Positions 1 through 6,811 are shown, counted from the stretch's first letter. The stretch: DNA of 12,470 nucleotides from Rhodospirillales bacterium (GCA_007131045.1 SLRI01000567.1:1-12470), one strand, 5' to 3'. Program-made: numbers and translations. The notes: generated by a model not told the origin, from the letters alone.

Positions 1-1
1 C

Positions 2-142
2 GGAGGTCAGGCCTTGGTGCCGCACAGTATCCGGCAGTACCGGCTGCTGTCGCGGCGGGCCCGTTCGGCGCTCTTCAATGATGAGGCGAACAAGTCGAGG
101 GGTTGTGTCGATCATCGAAACATACTCGACAGATTAGATTGA
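2..142 (+). other. Left-edge segment, possible 3' end of an upstream gene
   Basis: Frame 2 is open from the window edge to a TGA at 140-142. Of its first 35 codons, 27 end in G or C, as in the real genes here. The peptide contains VPHSIRQYRLLSRRARSALF and then becomes less coding-like. I do not recognise a family. On the opposite strand a frame starting at ATG 115 also runs off the edge, but it has poorer codon bias and no ribosome binding site. A C-terminal fragment of a rightward gene is the better reading, with low confidence. Confidence 0.25.
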
Positions 143-168
143 CAGCCAAACCTACCCGAGCGCATATC
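139..168 (+). promoter_or_regulatory. Candidate sigma-70 promoter for the PAS-Crp regulator
   Basis: A perfect TTGACA (139-144) is followed after 18 bp by CATATC (163-168), which matches TATAAT at only three of six positions. The surrounding 105-215 is clearly more AT-rich than the rest of the window. Transcription would start near 175, giving a leader of about 40 nt before the ATG at 216. This is a consensus match only. Confidence 0.3.
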
Positions 169-198
169 ACGTGGGGGCTGTCGCCCTGTTGCGATAAA

Positions 199-212
199 TT
201 AATCGGGGTTAA
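199..212 (+). promoter_or_regulatory. FNR-box-like site next to the regulator start codon
   Basis: The sequence reads TTAAT-CGGG-GTTAA, a near-palindrome with the 5-4-5 geometry of Crp/Fnr sites (consensus TTGAT-N4-ATCAA). It ends 3 bp before the ATG at 216 and overlaps the only possible Shine-Dalgarno (GGGG, 205-208). It can also be read as a direct repeat TTAATC-GGGG-TTAATC, with one helical turn between the copies. Autorepression by the downstream Crp-family protein is an inference. Confidence 0.25.
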
Positions 213-215
213 TCT

Positions 216-1913
216 ATGGCAATAATTCCTACCGGCAGTGAGCAACTCGACGAGGCGGCCTGCGCACCCGCGGCGACAGTCGACCTGGTCGAGCAGACGC
301 TCGAGGAAGACGAGCCGCTCGCGGCCGGCCTCGCCGATGCCGGGGTCAGCGGCTGGCAAGCCGATCTGCCGAGTGGCGTCGTCCACCTTTCCCGCTGGCT
401 CAGGCGGTTGTTCGGCCTCGCCGACGGCCGGGCAGCGACCATCGCCTCGATACGCGAGCACTATCACCCGGATGATCGCGCGCGGGTCGAGGCGGCGGCA
501 GCGGCGGCGTTCGCCGATCCGGCGCGCGGCGCTTTTCGCGTGCGGTTTCGGGTCGTTAGCGGTGACGGCAGCATCGTCTGGCTCGAGGCGCGCGTCGCGA
601 TCTTCCGCGCTGGCGACGGCACGGCGCGGCGCAGCGTCGGGGTGATACTCGACGTCACCGAGCAGATGCAGCGCGAGCAGGCGCTGGAGGCGGATCGCGA
701 TCGATTCGAGGCGGCCTTGGGCGACACCGCGATCACGCTGTTCCAGCAGGATCTGGAGCTGCGTTATACATGGTGCCACAATCCATGGCTCGGCCATGCA
801 TCGAGCGCGCTGCTCGGCAGGACCGACGCCGAGCTGATGGAGGCGTCGCTCGCCGCCCCGCTGGAACGGCTGAAGCGAACGGTGCTGGAAACCGGCAGGG
901 CGGCCCGCCGCGAGGTCACGGCTGCGGGACCCGAAGGTCGCGCCACCTTCGATCTGCATCTCGAGCCGCTGCGTGATTCGTGCGGTGCGATCATCGGCAT
1001 CACCGGCGCTTCGGTGGCGCTTTCGGTGTCGTCCGAAGGGCGGCCGTCGCGTGCCGCTCGCGCCTCGCTCGAGAGCCGCGAGCTGCTGCTCGACGGCTTG
1101 GCGTTGGACGAAGTGTTCGCCGCCGAGCGCACCGTTGCTAGCTCGCTCGGCATGACAGCGCTGCGGCGCAAGCTCGAGATCATGGGTCCGCTGTCGCGCC
1201 GGGCGGTCGAGCGGCTCGCCAGGCTGGATACGCGCCATCGCCTGGTGCCGGCGAAGACGACGCTGCAGGAGCACGCCACGCGGAACGCCGGCGATGGCGG
1301 CGGCGGGATGGTGCCGTTGCTGATCGCCAATGGCTGGGCCGTATCGTACAACATGCTGCCCGATGGTGGCCGGCAGATCATCGACTTCCACTTGCCCGGC
1401 GATCTGCTCGGCTGGCCCGCCGGCCCGCCGCCGAGTGCCGGCACGCTCGTCGCGACGCTCACCGAATGTATGATCAGCGACCTCGACGGTGCGGTCCTGG
1501 AGGAGATCACGCATGCGGGCGAGCCGCTCGCCGCCGCCTTCGGCTGGTCGACGGGGATGCACGAGGCGGTCGTCCAGCAGCACCTGGTCAGCGTCGGTCG
1601 GCGCAGCGCCCTCGTCCGAGTGGCGCATCTGCTCTTGGAGCTCGGCGAGCGGCTGCGGCTGATCGGCCGGGCCGACGAGGCCGGCTTCCGCTGCCCACTG
1701 ACGCAGGCGGACATCGCGGACACGCTCGGCCTGACCAGCGTCCATATCAGTCGAACACTGCGGCAGCTGCGCGAGATGCGCTGTCTCACCTTCCGCCACG
1801 GCTTCGTGTCGTTCGATGACCGCGATCGGCTGGTCGAGCTCGCGGCCTACGATCCGAGCTATTTGCACCCGACGTGCGAGCCGGCCGAGCCGCTGCAGCG
1901 TGATGCCGGTTGA
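216..1913 (+). CDS. PAS-PAS-Crp/Fnr fusion transcriptional regulator
   Basis: A 565-residue predicted cytoplasmic one-component regulator with no membrane segment. Residues about 40-150 form a PAS_3-like domain (HYHPDDR at 82-88, GDGSIVWLEARV, then DVTEQ at 146-150). Residues about 158-270 form a second PAS of the type found on HWE sensor kinases (LRYTWCHNP at 182-190, GRTDAEL at 201-207). Residues about 315-445 are a cNMP-binding-like beta-barrel (LPDGGRQIIDFHLPGDLLGW). Residues about 455-545 are a Crp winged helix, with LTQADIADTLGLTSVHISRTL at 495-515. Usual Crp/Fnr proteins of this group have about 230-250 residues, so roughly 310 N-terminal residues are extra. The barrel lacks cAMP-binding residues I can recognise and has a Gly-rich insert (359-364). 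Start ATG 216 is the first in frame, with only GGGG as a Shine-Dalgarno. An internal ATG at 1152 would give a Crp-only product but has no ribosome site. The ligand is unknown. Confidence 0.9.
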   Translation: MAIIPTGSEQLDEAACAPAATVDLVEQTLEEDEPLAAGLADAGVSGWQADLPSGVVHLSRWLRRLFGLADGRAATIASIREHYHPDDRARVEAAAAAAFADPARGAFRVRFRVVSGDGSIVWLEARVAIFRAGDGTARRSVGVILDVTEQMQREQALEADRDRFEAALGDTAITLFQQDLELRYTWCHNPWLGHASSALLGRTDAELMEASLAAPLERLKRTVLETGRAARREVTAAGPEGRATFDLHLEPLRDSCGAIIGITGASVALSVSSEGRPSRAARASLESRELLLDGLALDEVFAAERTVASSLGMTALRRKLEIMGPLSRRAVERLARLDTRHRLVPAKTTLQEHATRNAGDGGGGMVPLLIANGWAVSYNMLPDGGRQIIDFHLPGDLLGWPAGPPPSAGTLVATLTECMISDLDGAVLEEITHAGEPLAAAFGWSTGMHEAVVQQHLVSVGRRSALVRVAHLLLELGERLRLIGRADEAGFRCPLTQADIADTLGLTSVHISRTLRQLREMRCLTFRHGFVSFDDRDRLVELAAYDPSYLHPTCEPAEPLQRDAG

Positions 1914-1958
1914 ACGCCCGGCCGGATGCGGCGTGATGCGGCGGCGCTGTCCGTCGGT

Positions 1959-2306
1959 TCAGCGCTGGGCTGCTGCCATCTCGTCCCAGCAGGCGAGCGC
2001 CTGGGCACCGTAGATGGCCGACGGGCCGCCGCCCATCTCGACCGCGACGCTGAGCATGTCGAGGATCTCGGCGCGACTGGCACCGAGCCGCAGGCAGGCG
2101 CGGCTGTGAAAGACGATGCAGCCTTCGCAGCGCACGGCGATGGAGATCGCAAGGGCGATCAGCTCCTTCTGCTTGTGGCTCAACGCGCTGTCGGATCCTG
2201 CCGCCTTCACCAGGTCGCGGAAGGCGGCCATCGCCGCACCGCCGTCCTTGTGCAGCGCCTTGCTCTGCGCCTGGTACTTCTTTTCGAGCTCGAGATAGCT
2301 GGTCAT
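1959..2306 (-). CDS. AhpD-like carboxymuconolactone decarboxylase family protein
   Basis: A 115-residue alpha-helical protein of the CMD/AhpD family. The signature RCEGCIVFHSRACLRLGAS holds the CxxC pair (Cys60, Cys63) followed by His67, the redox-active arrangement of AhpD-type peroxidase partners. Known family members are thiol-disulfide peroxidases or reductants, or true decarboxylases; the CxxCxxxH motif favours a redox role. Length is typical of stand-alone members. It lies 80 bp downstream of the inositol-phosphatase-family gene on the same strand and is probably cotranscribed with it. It converges with the Crp-fusion gene, leaving 45 bp between stops. The start ATG has only a weak Shine-Dalgarno. 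The physiological partner cannot be inferred here. Confidence 0.88.
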   Translation of the reverse strand: MTSYLELEKKYQAQSKALHKDGGAAMAAFRDLVKAAGSDSALSHKQKELIALAISIAVRCEGCIVFHSRACLRLGASRAEILDMLSVAVEMGGGPSAIYGAQALACWDEMAAAQR

Positions 2307-2365
2307 CGGCAGGGGTCCCCGTTCGGTTCGCTCGAGATGCACCACATCGGCGGCTCCGGCACCTT

Positions 2366-2391
2366 GATCTGGATCAGGGATCTGGATCAGG
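2366..2391 (+). repeat. 13-bp perfect tandem duplication across the phosphatase stop codon
   Basis: GATCTGGATCAGG occurs twice back to back, at 2366-2378 and 2379-2391. The second copy contains the stop codon of the leftward phosphatase gene (2387-2389). The duplicated copy therefore lies in the 3' untranslated or intergenic part, and the protein end is unchanged. Confidence 0.85.
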
Positions 2392-3184
2392 ACCAGTGGC
2401 TGGTCAGGCGCTCGAGCTCGGCCTTCAGCGGTTTTGGGCCGGCGATGATGCGGCTGCCGTCGAGGAGGCCGTTGTTCGCCAGCACGTCGTTGGCGAAGCC
2501 GCCGGCCTCCTCGATCAACAGGATGCCGGCGAGGCAGTCCCAGCTGTTCATGTGCGGCTCGAGGTAGCCGATCAGCCGGCCGGCGGCGGTCCAGGCGAGG
2601 CCAAGGGCACCCGAGCCGTGGCGGTGGTACATGCCGCCGGATGCGAGGAGCTTCTCGAACAGCGGCAGCATCTCCTGGTGCGGGCAGCGCAGCGAGTAGC
2701 CGAGGCTGACCGTGCCGTTGTCGAGCGAGGTCGAGGGGGAGACCCGGATCTTGCGGCCGTTGAGCCGCGCCCCCAGGCCCCTGGCCGCGGCGAAAAGCTC
2801 GCCGGCCATCGGGTCGTAGATCACCCCCACCTCGATCCGCCCGGCGCGCTCGTAGGCCAGGCTGACGCACCAGGCGCCGATGCCGTTGAGAAAGCACCAG
2901 GTGCCGTCGATCGGGTCGATCACCCAGTGGCCGCCGATGGCCGGATCGACCAGGGCGTGGGCGTGCTCCTCGCCGACGAAGCCGTCGTCGGGAAAGAGGC
3001 TGGAGAGCCGGTCGCGGATCAGGGTCTCGACCTCGCGGTCGGCCTTGCTGACCAGGTCCTGCGCCCCCTTGCTCTCGATCTCGAGGCTGTCGCGGCCTTC
3101 GTAGAAGCTGCGGGCGAGGCTGCCGGCCTCACGGGCGACGGCTTCGGCGGCGGCTAGACGCAGGCCGGTGTCGATCTCGGTCAT
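2387..3184 (-). CDS. Inositol monophosphatase family phosphatase
   Basis: A 265-residue Mg-dependent sugar-phosphate phosphatase of the IMPase/SuhB/HisN superfamily, normal in length. Visible metal-site motifs are GEE (71-73), WVIDPIDGT (87-95, with Asp90 and Asp93) and NSWDCLAG (213-220, with Asp216). After DPIDGT the family usually has TN or RN; here it is WC, which may affect substrate preference. Substrate cannot be assigned: inositol-1-phosphate, histidinol phosphate, fructose-1,6-bisphosphate or PAP are all possible, and no his or ino genes lie nearby. The start ATG at 3184 begins MTEIDTGLRL and suits the family; the region upstream in frame is non-coding in character. It is the first gene of a leftward pair with the AhpD-like gene and diverges from the aldo/keto reductase across 114 bp. 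Confidence 0.93.
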   Translation of the reverse strand: MTEIDTGLRLAAAEAVAREAGSLARSFYEGRDSLEIESKGAQDLVSKADREVETLIRDRLSSLFPDDGFVGEEHAHALVDPAIGGHWVIDPIDGTWCFLNGIGAWCVSLAYERAGRIEVGVIYDPMAGELFAAARGLGARLNGRKIRVSPSTSLDNGTVSLGYSLRCPHQEMLPLFEKLLASGGMYHRHGSGALGLAWTAAGRLIGYLEPHMNSWDCLAGILLIEEAGGFANDVLANNGLLDGSRIIAGPKPLKAELERLTSHWS

Positions 3185-3199
3185 TTGGTCATTCCGGGG

Positions 3200-3229
3200 T
3201 TGGGGTCGAGGCGTGTGGCGGGGTATAGA
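3200..3229 (+). promoter_or_regulatory. Weak candidate promoter in the divergent intergenic region
   Basis: TTGGGG (3200-3205) is followed after 18 bp by TATAGA (3224-3229) in the 114-bp space between the divergent phosphatase and aldo/keto reductase genes. It is the only TATA-like hexamer there. Both hexamers are partial matches, so this is a pointer rather than a firm call. Confidence 0.2.
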
Positions 3230-3298
3230 CCGGCCGAGGCGCCAGGACGAGGGCGCCATTGCCACGCCGCCGGCAGAAGCCGCGAAAGGGAGACGATC

Positions 3299-4123
3299 AT
3301 GCACGAGGTCGACGCCAACGGCGCCGCCATTCCGGCCCTGGGCTTCGGCACCTGGGCGTTGCCGGACGACCGTGTCCAGCCGCTGGTCGAGCATGCGCTC
3401 GAGCTCGGCTACCGGCATCTCGACACCGCCCAGATGTACGGCAACGAGGCGGCCGTGGGCGCCGGGCTCAGGGCCTCCGGGCTGCCGCGGGACGACGTGT
3501 TCCTGACCACCAAGATCTGGCCCGACGACTTCGCCGCCGCCGATTTCCGCCGCGCCGCGGACCAGCGGCTGAAGCTCCTGGGCGTCGAGAAGCTCGACCT
3601 TCTCCTCCTGCACTGGCCGTCGAAGACCGTGCCCTTGGCCGAGACCATCGAGGCGCTCAACGCGGTCAAGGACGCCGGGCAGACCCGGCATATCGGGGTC
3701 AGCAACTTCACCACGACGCTGATCGACGAGGCGGTACGGCTGTCGGCGGCGCCGCTGGTGACCAACCAGGTCGAGTACCACCCGTTTCTCGGCCAGGCCA
3801 AGGTGCTGGCGAAGCTGAAGGCGCACGGCATGGCGCTCACCGCCTATTGCCCGCTCGCCCGGGGCCGGGTGGTCGACGATCCGACGCTGGCCGAGATCGG
3901 CCGGGCGCACGGCAAGTCGGCAACGCAAGTGGCGCTGCGCTGGCTGGTTCAGCAGGAAGGCGTGATCGCGATCCCCAGAAGCTCGAACGAGGCCCGGGTA
4001 GAGGCCAACCTCCAGGTCTTCGATTTCACCCTCTCGGATGAGGAGATGGCGCGGATTCACGCCATGGGCTCGCCCGCCGGCCGGGTCGTGAACATCGCCG
4101 TGGCCCCCGAGTGGGACGAGTGA
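3299..4123 (+). CDS. Aldo/keto reductase, 2,5-diketo-D-gluconate reductase (DkgB) type
   Basis: A 274-residue NADPH-dependent carbonyl reductase with a TIM-barrel fold, cytoplasmic. The catalytic tetrad is complete: Asp42 and Tyr47 (HLDTAQMYGNE), Lys72 (TTKIW) and His105 (LLLLHWP). GVSNF (133-137), NQVEYHPF and the cofactor-binding IPRSSN segment are also present. The DTAQMYGNEAAVG stretch and the C-terminal APEWDE closely resemble E. coli DkgB (YafB), as I recall that protein. Such enzymes reduce 2,5-diketogluconate, methylglyoxal and other aldehydes, so the true substrate is open. The start ATG 3299 has a good Shine-Dalgarno (AAAGGGAG, 3285-3292); in-frame sequence upstream is not family-like. 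It appears monocistronic and ends just before an esterase relic on the opposite strand. Confidence 0.93.
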   Translation: MHEVDANGAAIPALGFGTWALPDDRVQPLVEHALELGYRHLDTAQMYGNEAAVGAGLRASGLPRDDVFLTTKIWPDDFAAADFRRAADQRLKLLGVEKLDLLLLHWPSKTVPLAETIEALNAVKDAGQTRHIGVSNFTTTLIDEAVRLSAAPLVTNQVEYHPFLGQAKVLAKLKAHGMALTAYCPLARGRVVDDPTLAEIGRAHGKSATQVALRWLVQQEGVIAIPRSSNEARVEANLQVFDFTLSDEEMARIHAMGSPAGRVVNIAVAPEWDE

Positions 4124-4135
4124 GGCGGCTCTCGC

Positions 4136-4683
4136 TCAGAGCCTGTCAAAGACAGCTTTCCAGGCATTTCTTCGGCCCGGGATCGAGCGCTGGCGCCAAT
4201 CCGAGAACGGGTTGCGCGCCCTTCGGAAAAGCAGCTCTCCAGCGTGAAGAAGGCCGAGTGCTCGAGAACGCGCTCGCGCGGCGGCTGCCGAAGGCCCGGA
4301 TGCAAGGTGCCGAAGCCGCCGCTCGAACGCGGGCGTGAACGCCTCCATCAGAGCGGTCGGCAACAGCGGGTATGGCGCCGGGCCGTCGCCATACCCGCTG
4401 TTGCCGACGTTGGACGTGGCGAGGGCGAGGTGCAAGGGCGGCAGGGCGCCCGTCCCGACCAGGCGCTGCGCCGTCTCTCGCGCGCCGCCGGCGCGCAGCC
4501 GGTGCCGCTCGCCGCAGCCGTGGCCGTGCAGCAGGAACGCCACGGGGGCGCCCGGCCCGGCTGCGCGCCGACGGCAGCGGTGAGGCAGTGCAAGACCCGA
4601 CCGAGCGCCGAAGCCCAGTGCGCGGCCTCGACGTGGCCGGGGGCGAGCGACGTGGCGAGCAGGCATTGGCGGCGGTCGAGCAT
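4136..4683 (-). pseudogene. Decayed, frameshifted alpha/beta-hydrolase (esterase D-like) relic
   Basis: Two leftward frames together resemble a putative esterase. Frame A begins at ATG 4683 with a Tat-like MLDRRQCLLATSLAPG and continues with HVEAAHWASALGR and VGAQPGRAP. Near 4560 the homology passes to another frame: APVAFLLHGHGCGE (oxyanion-loop region), AGGARETAQRLVGTGALPPL, GNSGYGDGPAPY, then TALMEAFTPAFERRL. Family members as I know them read GNSWYVDGPAPY here and go directly to TALM; this copy has an extra PLLP and two Trp/Val-to-Gly changes, all inside a palindrome. The nucleophile motif GxSxG is absent. The last part (NPFSDWRQRSIPG...AVFDRL) faintly recalls the family's C-terminal tail, which would imply an internal deletion. 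A frameshift, a missing nucleophile and short length (about 180 codons against roughly 250-300) indicate a dead gene. Assignment is from remembered family patterns. This also accounts for the otherwise gene-free stretch 4124-4790. Confidence 0.55.
4356..4408. repeat. Perfect 22-bp inverted repeat with 9-nt loop
   Basis: The arm at 4356-4377 is the exact reverse complement of 4387-4408, with CCGGGCCGT as the loop. It is by far the longest hairpin I see in the window. No T-run follows on either strand, so it does not look like an intrinsic terminator. It lies inside the esterase relic, where it coincides with departures from the expected family sequence. A REP-like mobile palindrome is the alternative; no second copy is present in this window. 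Confidence 0.9.
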
Positions 4684-4790
4684 GCGGCTAGGTTGCTCGC
4701 ACGCGCGTGAACCCGGTGAGCCCGCTGGCGGAGCGCCCCGACCGCGAAGGGGCTCGATGGTGAGAACCAGAGCTGCGAGTGCCATGTGAG

Positions 4791-5462
4791 ATGCGCCCGG
4801 TCACCTTCCAGTTGATCGAGGAGGCGGCCCTCCTGCGCCACGGCAGTGCCGCCGTCGCGGCCCGGCTGACCAAGCCCAGGAGTTCGGCCGAGCTCGAGGC
4901 CATTCCCGACGACCGCTATCTTTCGACGATGACGCGGCGGATCTTCCAGGCCGGCCTGAAGCACGAACTGGTCGAGCGCAAGTGGCCGGCCTTCGAGGCG
5001 GCGTTCGCGGGCTTCGATCCCGGGGCCGTGGCCGCTCTCTACGACGAGACCCTGGAGGCGATGCTCGGCAATCGCGACCTGATCCGCCACATGGGCAAGC
5101 TCTCGGCCACCCGTCACAACGCGGCCGAGATGGTGGCGATCGCGGCGGAGCACGGCAGCTTCGGCCGCTTCGTCGCCCAGTGGCCGGTGGCCGACATCAC
5201 CGGGCTCTGGACCTATCTGGCCCGGCGGATGAAGCAGCTCGGCGGCAACTCCGCACCCACCTTTTTGCGCATGATGGGCAAGGACACGGCGGTGCCGACC
5301 GAAGCCGTGCTGCGCGCCTTGCGCCACTGGGAGGTGCCGGCGGGCGCTGCCAAGAGCAGCGCCGATCGCGCCGCACTGCAGACGGCCTTCAACGCCTGGC
5401 AGACCGAGACCGGCAAGCCGCTCTGCCAGCTCTCGCAGATTTTGGCGATGTCGATCGACTGA
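4791..5462 (+). CDS. DNA-3-methyladenine glycosylase I (Tag) family protein, divergent
   Basis: A 223-residue protein resembling the Adenine_glyco (Tag) helix-hairpin-helix family, in the alphaproteobacterial subgroup I know by AAELAAIPDDRWLAAMTR, VFQAG and KWPGFEAAF. Matching segments here are SSAELEAIPDDRYLSTMTRR (31-50), IFQAG (51-55), KWPAFEAAFAGFDP, LGGNSAPTFLRMMGKD and LSQILAMS at the end. Tag excises 3-methyladenine from alkylated DNA. E. coli Tag has Glu38 and Trp46 around QQAGLSW; aligned positions here are Arg50 and His58, and the N-terminal zinc-site CxW motif is absent, so activity is doubtful or altered. ATG 4791 gives a family-like N-terminus; GTG 4779 in the same frame, with CAGAG just upstream, is an alternative adding four residues. 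It converges on the GGDEF gene, with 24 bp between stops. Confidence 0.72.
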   Translation: MRPVTFQLIEEAALLRHGSAAVAARLTKPRSSAELEAIPDDRYLSTMTRRIFQAGLKHELVERKWPAFEAAFAGFDPGAVAALYDETLEAMLGNRDLIRHMGKLSATRHNAAEMVAIAAEHGSFGRFVAQWPVADITGLWTYLARRMKQLGGNSAPTFLRMMGKDTAVPTEAVLRALRHWEVPAGAAKSSADRAALQTAFNAWQTETGKPLCQLSQILAMSID

Positions 5463-5486
5463 CCCGGGCGCAGCTTTTTGTCCGGC

Positions 5487-6599
5487 TCAGACGGCGGCGC
5501 TTTCGGCGGCCGTCTCCCGAACCCTGGCAGGAGCCGTCTCGGCCGGCAGACTCTGGACCATCGAGCCGGCGCCCATCGAGCCGGCACTCATCACCCTGTT
5601 GCGGCCGGCTTGCTTGGCGCCGTAGAGCGCGTCGTCGGCACGCTTGAAGCAGCTCTCCGGGTCCTCGCCACGTTCGAGCTCGGCGACGCCGATCGAGATG
5701 GTCACCTTGCCGAGGTCCTGGCCGCGGTTGCGCACCACGAGGCGGCTCTTCGCGATCTCGGCGCGCAACTGCTCGGCCAGCCTGACGGCGGCCGCCTCGT
5801 CGGTTTGCGGCAAGACCACGACGAACTCCTCGCCGCCGTAGCGGGCGACGGTGTCGCGGCCCTTGACCGAGCGCTTGAGGCGTTCGGCGACGAGCTTTAA
5901 CACGGCGTCGCCGATCTGGTGGCCGTGGGTGTCGTTGAAAAGCTTGAAGTGGTCGATGTCGGTGACCAGGAGCGACAACGGGGTGCCCGAGGCCAGCGCC
6001 GTCTCGGCCTCGTCGGCGAAGACGTCGTCGAACAGCTTGCGATTGCCGAGGCCGGTCAACGGATCGGTGCTCGCCGCCCGCCGCGCATTCGCCAGGTCGT
6101 CCTTCAGATCGTTGATCTCGCGGTTGTTTTGCTCGAGCTCGACCTCGAGCTTCGAGGCGCGCTGGCGCATCAGCTCGGTCTGGTTCTCGAGCTCGCGGAC
6201 CAGGGTCACGAGCTGGCTCGGGTCGATCACCGAGCTGATGCCGCTGCCGAGCGAGGACAGCCGCTCGCTGTAGTCGCGGGTCTGTGAGGTCGCGATCCCG
6301 AGCTTGGCCGTCACCTCCTCGACCAGGCCGTTGAACCGCTCGCTGACCTGCTGGATGTGCCGGCTGTGGTCGATGGTCCGGCAGTACGCGCGATTGAGCT
6401 CGGCCGAGCGCTCGGCGGTGAAGCCCTCAGGGCTCTTGTCGAAGGCGGCGATGGCGCGGCCGAGCGCCGGGTTGCCGCCACTCTGGTGCAGATACCAGAC
6501 GGCGAAATTCTCCGGCGTCGGGGGGATGCCCCGGGCCTGCATCGCCATCAGCGCCTGTTCCGCCAACCGGCTGGCATTCACCGCTGTCGCCTCGTCCAT
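5487..6599 (-). CDS. Soluble GGDEF diguanylate cyclase
   Basis: A 370-residue protein predicted to make cyclic di-GMP from two GTP in the cytoplasm; no transmembrane segment or signal peptide. Residues about 1-125 form an uncharacterised helical N-terminal region with the GIPPTPENFAVWY motif (24-36) common in alphaproteobacterial cyclases. Residues about 130-175 are heptad-like (ELENQTELMRQRASKLEVEL) and probably a coiled-coil dimeriser. The GGDEF domain follows: DPLTGLGNR (179-187), TDIDHFKLFND with metal-site Asp214 (213-223), and the active-site loop GGEEF (255-259). All catalytic residues look intact. The RxxD inhibitory site expected just upstream is KGRD (246-249), so the canonical arginine is replaced by lysine. 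The C-terminal 35 residues are low complexity. Start ATG 6599 is preceded by GGGAAG at normal spacing. Monocistronic. Confidence 0.95.
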   Translation of the reverse strand: MDEATAVNASRLAEQALMAMQARGIPPTPENFAVWYLHQSGGNPALGRAIAAFDKSPEGFTAERSAELNRAYCRTIDHSRHIQQVSERFNGLVEEVTAKLGIATSQTRDYSERLSSLGSGISSVIDPSQLVTLVRELENQTELMRQRASKLEVELEQNNREINDLKDDLANARRAASTDPLTGLGNRKLFDDVFADEAETALASGTPLSLLVTDIDHFKLFNDTHGHQIGDAVLKLVAERLKRSVKGRDTVARYGGEEFVVVLPQTDEAAAVRLAEQLRAEIAKSRLVVRNRGQDLGKVTISIGVAELERGEDPESCFKRADDALYGAKQAGRNRVMSAGSMGAGSMVQSLPAETAPARVRETAAESAAV

Positions 6600-6811
6600 C
6601 GCATCTTCCCGTATCGACTACCTCGTCCCCATGCGCTGCAGGCTATCCCGAAAAAATGTCGGAACAGTTAACGCAGGAGCGATTTTCCCCCGCCTCGCGT
6701 GCCTTTTGGCCTCGTCTCCGACGGGTTGCGTCGGGCCTCGTGCGTGGTAAGCAGCGGCCGGTTCCTTTTTCTCCACCGCAATACCGCCACCGCAACACCG
6801 GGAGTGCCGCC

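Noticed and set aside
75..1868. 597-residue open frame on the minus strand opposite the Crp-fusion gene
   Set aside because: Antisense shadow of a GC-rich gene. The translation is Arg/Gln/Ala-rich without family motifs, while the plus frame has clear PAS and Crp domains.
4143..4155. CTGTC-AAA-GACAG hairpin after the aldo/keto reductase gene as a terminator
   Set aside because: Only a 5-bp stem with a 3-nt loop and no T-run; too weak to call.
4124..4790. Insertion-sequence or MITE origin for the gene-free stretch
   Set aside because: No transposase-like peptide, no paired terminal inverted repeats at the borders and no target-site duplication were seen; the esterase relic explains the sequence better.
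4146..5327. 393-residue minus-strand frame across the glycosylase gene and esterase relic
   Set aside because: Its upper part is antisense to the glycosylase, which has recognisable motifs on the plus strand; the lower part is the wrong frame of the relic.
6718..6734. CCGACG-GGTTG-CGTCGG hairpin upstream of the guanylyltransferase
   Set aside because: A 6-bp GC stem is common by chance at this base composition, and there is no T-run or conserved riboswitch-like context.
6656..6811. N-terminal extension of the guanylyltransferase from ATG 6656
   Set aside because: Non-family, basic, low-complexity peptide; the TTG at 6812 has the better ribosome site and the family N-terminus.
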